DNA of 8,989 nucleotides from Cyanobacteriota bacterium (lineage in GTDB: Bacteria; Cyanobacteriota; Cyanobacteriia; Leptolyngbyales; Leptolyngbyaceae): assembly GCA_027482985.1 (NCBI GenBank), contig JAIXVO010000489.1, forward strand, positions 1-8,989, written 5' to 3'. Below, piece after piece: positions 6,668 through 8,989 of the stretch. Every line of letters begins with the position of its first letter. Position 1 is the stretch's first letter. A program made the translations under genes and the position numbers. Under the pieces are notes generated by a model. It saw only the letters and a program-made list of their open reading frames with translations. It was not told where the DNA came from and did no database searches.

Positions 6668-7600
6668 ATGTTGCCGATCATCTACTCTGATGAGTTTTTG
6701 CTACATGAAACGGGTTATTTTCATCCGGAAAAGCCTGAACGACTGACGGCGATCAAAAATAAGTTGCAGGCGGCAGCGTGGGCCGATCAGCTGGAGTGGA
6801 AACTGCCGACAGCGGTGGCACTGCGATCGCCCCTGGCTGCGATCGCCCAAGTGCACACGTCCCAATACATTGAAGCGGTGCGGATGCTGGCGAATCGCGG
6901 AGGTGGCTATCTGGATGCAGATACGCCTGTGTCGCCGCGCACGTTTGAAATTGCGCAACTGGCGGTGAATGCGTGGATCGATGGGGTGCAGGAGGTCTTG
7001 CAGACGGGCAAACCGAGTTTTGTGCTGGCGCGGCCTCCAGGTCATCATGCGGTGCGGGAACGCGGGATGGGGTTTTGCATCTTTGCGAATGCGGCGATCG
7101 CGGCCTTTTATGCCCTGGAGAATCCTGGTGTGAATCGAGTGGCAATTCTGGATTGGGATGTGCATCACGGGAATGGCACCCAGGCGATCGTCGAACAGCA
7201 TCCCAAGATTGCCTATTGTTCGTTGCATGAATCGCCGCAATATCCGGGTACGGGGGCAGCGAGCGAGCAGGGCTTTCACCAGAATGTGTTGAATTTGCCA
7301 ATGCGCTCCGGAAGTGCGATCGCTCAGTATGAAGCCGCTTTCCAAACATCCGTCATCCCATTTTTGACGCAATTCCAACCCGATCTATTAATCATCAGCG
7401 CTGGGTATGCTGCGAATCGGGATGATCCGCTGGCGGGAATGGCGCTCCAGCCGCGAGACTTTGGGCTACTGACTGAGTACTGTTTACAGATGACGCACCA
7501 AATTTTGTTTGGCTTAGAAGGCGGTTATGACCTGGAGGCGTTAGCGGCTTCGGTCGCGGCCACGATTCAGCCATGCCTGGAGAAATCAACCGTGGTATAA
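6668..7600 (+). CDS. Histone deacetylase superfamily protein with altered zinc site
   Basis: This superfamily comprises zinc-dependent amidohydrolases that remove acetyl groups from lysines, polyamines or acetoin-related targets. The 310-residue length is normal for bacterial class II-like members. RPPGHHA at 122-128 supplies the catalytic His pair 126/127. ILDWDVHHGNGTQ at 160-172 supplies zinc ligands Asp164 and His166. LEGGYDLE at 283-290 supplies the transition-state Tyr287, and SLHESPQYPGTG at 185-196 is intact. The third zinc ligand is normally Asp in SAGxDAxxxDPL, but here the sequence is SAGYAANRDDPL with Ala248 (codon GCT, 7409-7411). One base change (GAT to GCT) would explain this. 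The protein may be inactive, have a new role, or reflect a sequence error. No purine-rich ribosome-binding site precedes the ATG; a TATAAT lies 33 bases upstream. Confidence 0.92.
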   Translation: MLPIIYSDEFLLHETGYFHPEKPERLTAIKNKLQAAAWADQLEWKLPTAVALRSPLAAIAQVHTSQYIEAVRMLANRGGGYLDADTPVSPRTFEIAQLAVNAWIDGVQEVLQTGKPSFVLARPPGHHAVRERGMGFCIFANAAIAAFYALENPGVNRVAILDWDVHHGNGTQAIVEQHPKIAYCSLHESPQYPGTGAASEQGFHQNVLNLPMRSGSAIAQYEAAFQTSVIPFLTQFQPDLLIISAGYAANRDDPLAGMALQPRDFGLLTEYCLQMTHQILFGLEGGYDLEALAASVAATIQPCLEKSTVV

Positions 7601-7686
7601 ATTTTGAAGGTTTTGCAGAAAATTCTCACCGCAACTTGGCTGCGGGGCTGCTGAACCGGGGGTGTGATTCGGGGAACCATCCGACC

Positions 7687-8253
7687 ATGATTGATTTTCA
7701 GCAACTCGCCAGCTTTGCCTTGTTTCTCACCTTGCTGCTCTTGGGGTTTCTCCTGGTGCTAATTGCCTTCATTCCCATTAGTTTTGGCGTGACGGTGAAT
7801 ACGGTGGGGCGCGATCGCTGGGTTGCCGTGGGCTTAGGAGCCTTCTTATTGCTCTGTTGCTTTGGCTTGCTGGCCGCTGGCACGTTTCCCAAAGTTACCA
7901 GTCAGGCCGGAATACCCGCCGCCCCTCCTCCCACCGCCACAGGCTTCGACGTTGCGGGGCGAGATAGAACGATCGCCCTCACGGGGCGCGCCGACTGCAT
8001 TCCGATTACGTCCAGTGCCCAGGCGACCCCGCTCATGAATATTCGTAATGCGCGGGCGATCGAGGCGATCCCGATGGCGATGATCGAATGTCCACAAGCC
8101 AAATTTCAATCCGGTGAAGCCGAATCGGTGCTGACTTTTCTCGAAGACGGTGGGAATAGCGGCTTGAATCAGGGGTGGGCCAAAGTGCGTTATGAAGTCA
8201 CGGGGTGGGTCGCCAAGGATCGGCTCAATATTTTTAGTGCCAACTCTCGGTAG
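7687..8253 (+). CDS. Two-helix membrane protein with C-terminal SH3-like domain
   Basis: The 188-residue protein has two hydrophobic helices at about 8-34 and 44-66. A Pro/Ala/Thr linker (75-87) follows, then a domain of about 90 residues resembling bacterial SH3-like folds. The domain shows NIRNARA at 118-124, FLEDGG at 151-156, GWAKVRY at 163-169 and the typical ending GWVAKDRL at 173-180. In such proteins the SH3-like domain often lies outside the membrane and may bind cell-wall peptides; here the role is unknown. Cys104 and Cys135 could form a disulfide. The frame is open upstream to 7573, overlapping the deacetylase gene, but ATG 7687 is preferred because it starts just before helix one and has GGGGAA at 7671-7676. 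It follows the deacetylase-like gene by 86 bases. Its stop is three bases from the convergent stop at 8257. Confidence 0.8.
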   Translation: MIDFQQLASFALFLTLLLLGFLLVLIAFIPISFGVTVNTVGRDRWVAVGLGAFLLLCCFGLLAAGTFPKVTSQAGIPAAPPPTATGFDVAGRDRTIALTGRADCIPITSSAQATPLMNIRNARAIEAIPMAMIECPQAKFQSGEAESVLTFLEDGGNSGLNQGWAKVRYEVTGWVAKDRLNIFSANSR

Positions 8254-8256
8254 CGG

Positions 8257-8989
8257 TTAACTGACCAACAAGGATTCAAATTCCGCGATCGAGAGATCCA
8301 TCGAACTCTTCGCCGATATCATGACGGCTTTGTAATCTTCCGCGTCAGCTGTTTGGAAAAAAGCCGTTAACTCGTCAGGCGACATCGGCTTTGTTTCCCA
8401 GTAGCACTCACAAATTTTTTGGAGGTGATTATCATAATGACCAGCACTTTCGCCTAGCACATAGCTGGCAAAAATCCCATAGACTACATATTCTGAGAGA
8501 TCTTTGACCGTACAAAGCACTTCAATCCAATTCTGCTGAAAGTTCTTCTCAATCAGACGATACAGCTTGAGGAGATTGCTCCGTCTCCAGGTCACGATCT
8601 GGCTGACGTAAAAATCATAATATTGATTCTCTAATGGTAAGCCCAAGAGGTGTTTCGCTGTGTTTTTCCAACGTTGACCAATTTCATCATCATAGCTGGT
8701 TTGATGATTGACTCTAAACAACCGCACCTGATCTTGCTGGACTAAGGAGAAAATATCAAAATCATTGATGAATGCTACATCGGAGTCTACAAAAACTAAT
8801 ACTTCTTCGTTCACATATTGAGCCGCAGCCAGTTTAATAATCTGCTGAATCAACCACCCACGAATCAACCAAGTATTATTTTTATACCCTTTCAAATTGA
8901 GCCAAAGATTCTTTTTGTCATAAACTGGGATACGCTTAATCCACTGGGGTAGAATTGCTTCTTTCGTCAGAATAATGGTATTGGTATCG
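8257..8989 (-). CDS. Glycosyltransferase-like protein, DUF6492-like, 5' end outside window
   Basis: The frame is open to the right edge, so the N-terminus is missing and 243 residues are visible. It begins DTNTIILTKEAILPQWIKR. An internal TTG at 8895 is not the likely start, because the upstream codons continue the same fold-like sequence. The segment LVFVDSDVAF contains a DxD-type motif as in nucleotide-sugar glycosyltransferases, preceded by WLIQQIIKLAAA. Further on are YYDFYVSQIVTWRR, EYVVYGIFASYV and an ESAGHYDN segment. The overall arrangement recalls the DUF6492 group, which I state from memory with moderate confidence. A role in surface polysaccharide synthesis is inference. The gene is visibly AT-richer than its neighbours and lacks HIP1 octamers, suggesting a different origin. 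Its stop lies three bases from the convergent stop of the preceding gene. Confidence 0.75.
   Translation of the reverse strand, partial: DTNTIILTKEAILPQWIKRIPVYDKKNLWLNLKGYKNNTWLIRGWLIQQIIKLAAAQYVNEEVLVFVDSDVAFINDFDIFSLVQQDQVRLFRVNHQTSYDDEIGQRWKNTAKHLLGLPLENQYYDFYVSQIVTWRRSNLLKLYRLIEKNFQQNWIEVLCTVKDLSEYVVYGIFASYVLGESAGHYDNHLQKICECYWETKPMSPDELTAFFQTADAEDYKAVMISAKSSMDLSIAEFESLLVS

Noticed and set aside
6540..6746. Pro/Leu/Ser frame on the + strand
   Set aside because: It is produced by the polypyrimidine tract and overlaps the true deacetylase-family start in another frame.
6701..7378. Long minus-strand frame opposite the deacetylase-like gene
   Set aside because: It is Arg/His-rich antisense shadow of a gene with clear family motifs.
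8257..8895. Complete 212-aa gene starting at TTG 8895
   Set aside because: The frame continues without a stop to the window edge with similar protein character, so the gene is cut by the window.

Overview
This window looks like chromosomal DNA from a cyanobacterium, probably a filamentous Leptolyngbya- or Oscillatoria-like organism. The main sign is about 25 copies of the HIP1 octamer GCGATCGC, spread through genes on both strands from about 530 to 7820. The moderately GC-rich coding DNA, a cyanobacterial-type class I ketol-acid reductoisomerase and heptad CCCCTAA-like intergenic repeats agree with this. The genus is inference. I see no rRNA, tRNA, CRISPR array, transposase or replication origin.

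Layout. ilvC (branched-chain amino acid synthesis) opens the window on the + strand, followed by a terminator-like hairpin and a one-helix membrane protein of unknown function. A 358-base gap (1804-2161) holds a perfect 13-bp hairpin and two weak possible gene remnants. It separates that gene from a convergent 111-aa protein of unknown function, which is divergent from an RluD-type pseudouridine synthase that starts at TTG. The synthase is followed by a purine tract with a canonical G-quadruplex pattern and a heptad-repeat segment, then by a convergent LysR-type regulator whose stop codon lies inside the repeats.

The LysR gene is divergent from a GNAT acetyltransferase resembling diamine/thialysine acetyltransferases. 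The roughly 100 bases between them carry a T-N11-A dyad and other inverted repeats. After the GNAT gene come an MFS exporter, a long polypurine-then-polypyrimidine region, and a histone-deacetylase-superfamily protein. This gives regulator, acetyltransferase, exporter and deacetylase-like protein in a row. One possible reading is control of acetylated polyamines or similar amines, but it is only a hypothesis. The deacetylase has Ala where the family has its third zinc-ligand Asp, so it may be inactive or mis-sequenced.

A membrane protein with an SH3-like outer domain follows the deacetylase. It meets, with only three bases between the stops, a visibly AT-richer gene resembling DUF6492/glycosyltransferase-like proteins that runs off the right edge.

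The least ordinary features are the deacetylase substitution, the three 17-bp repeats between GNAT and MFS that form a chain of overlapping stop/start mini-ORFs, and the purine/pyrimidine tracts at gene ends. No wholly new system can be claimed from sequence reading alone.
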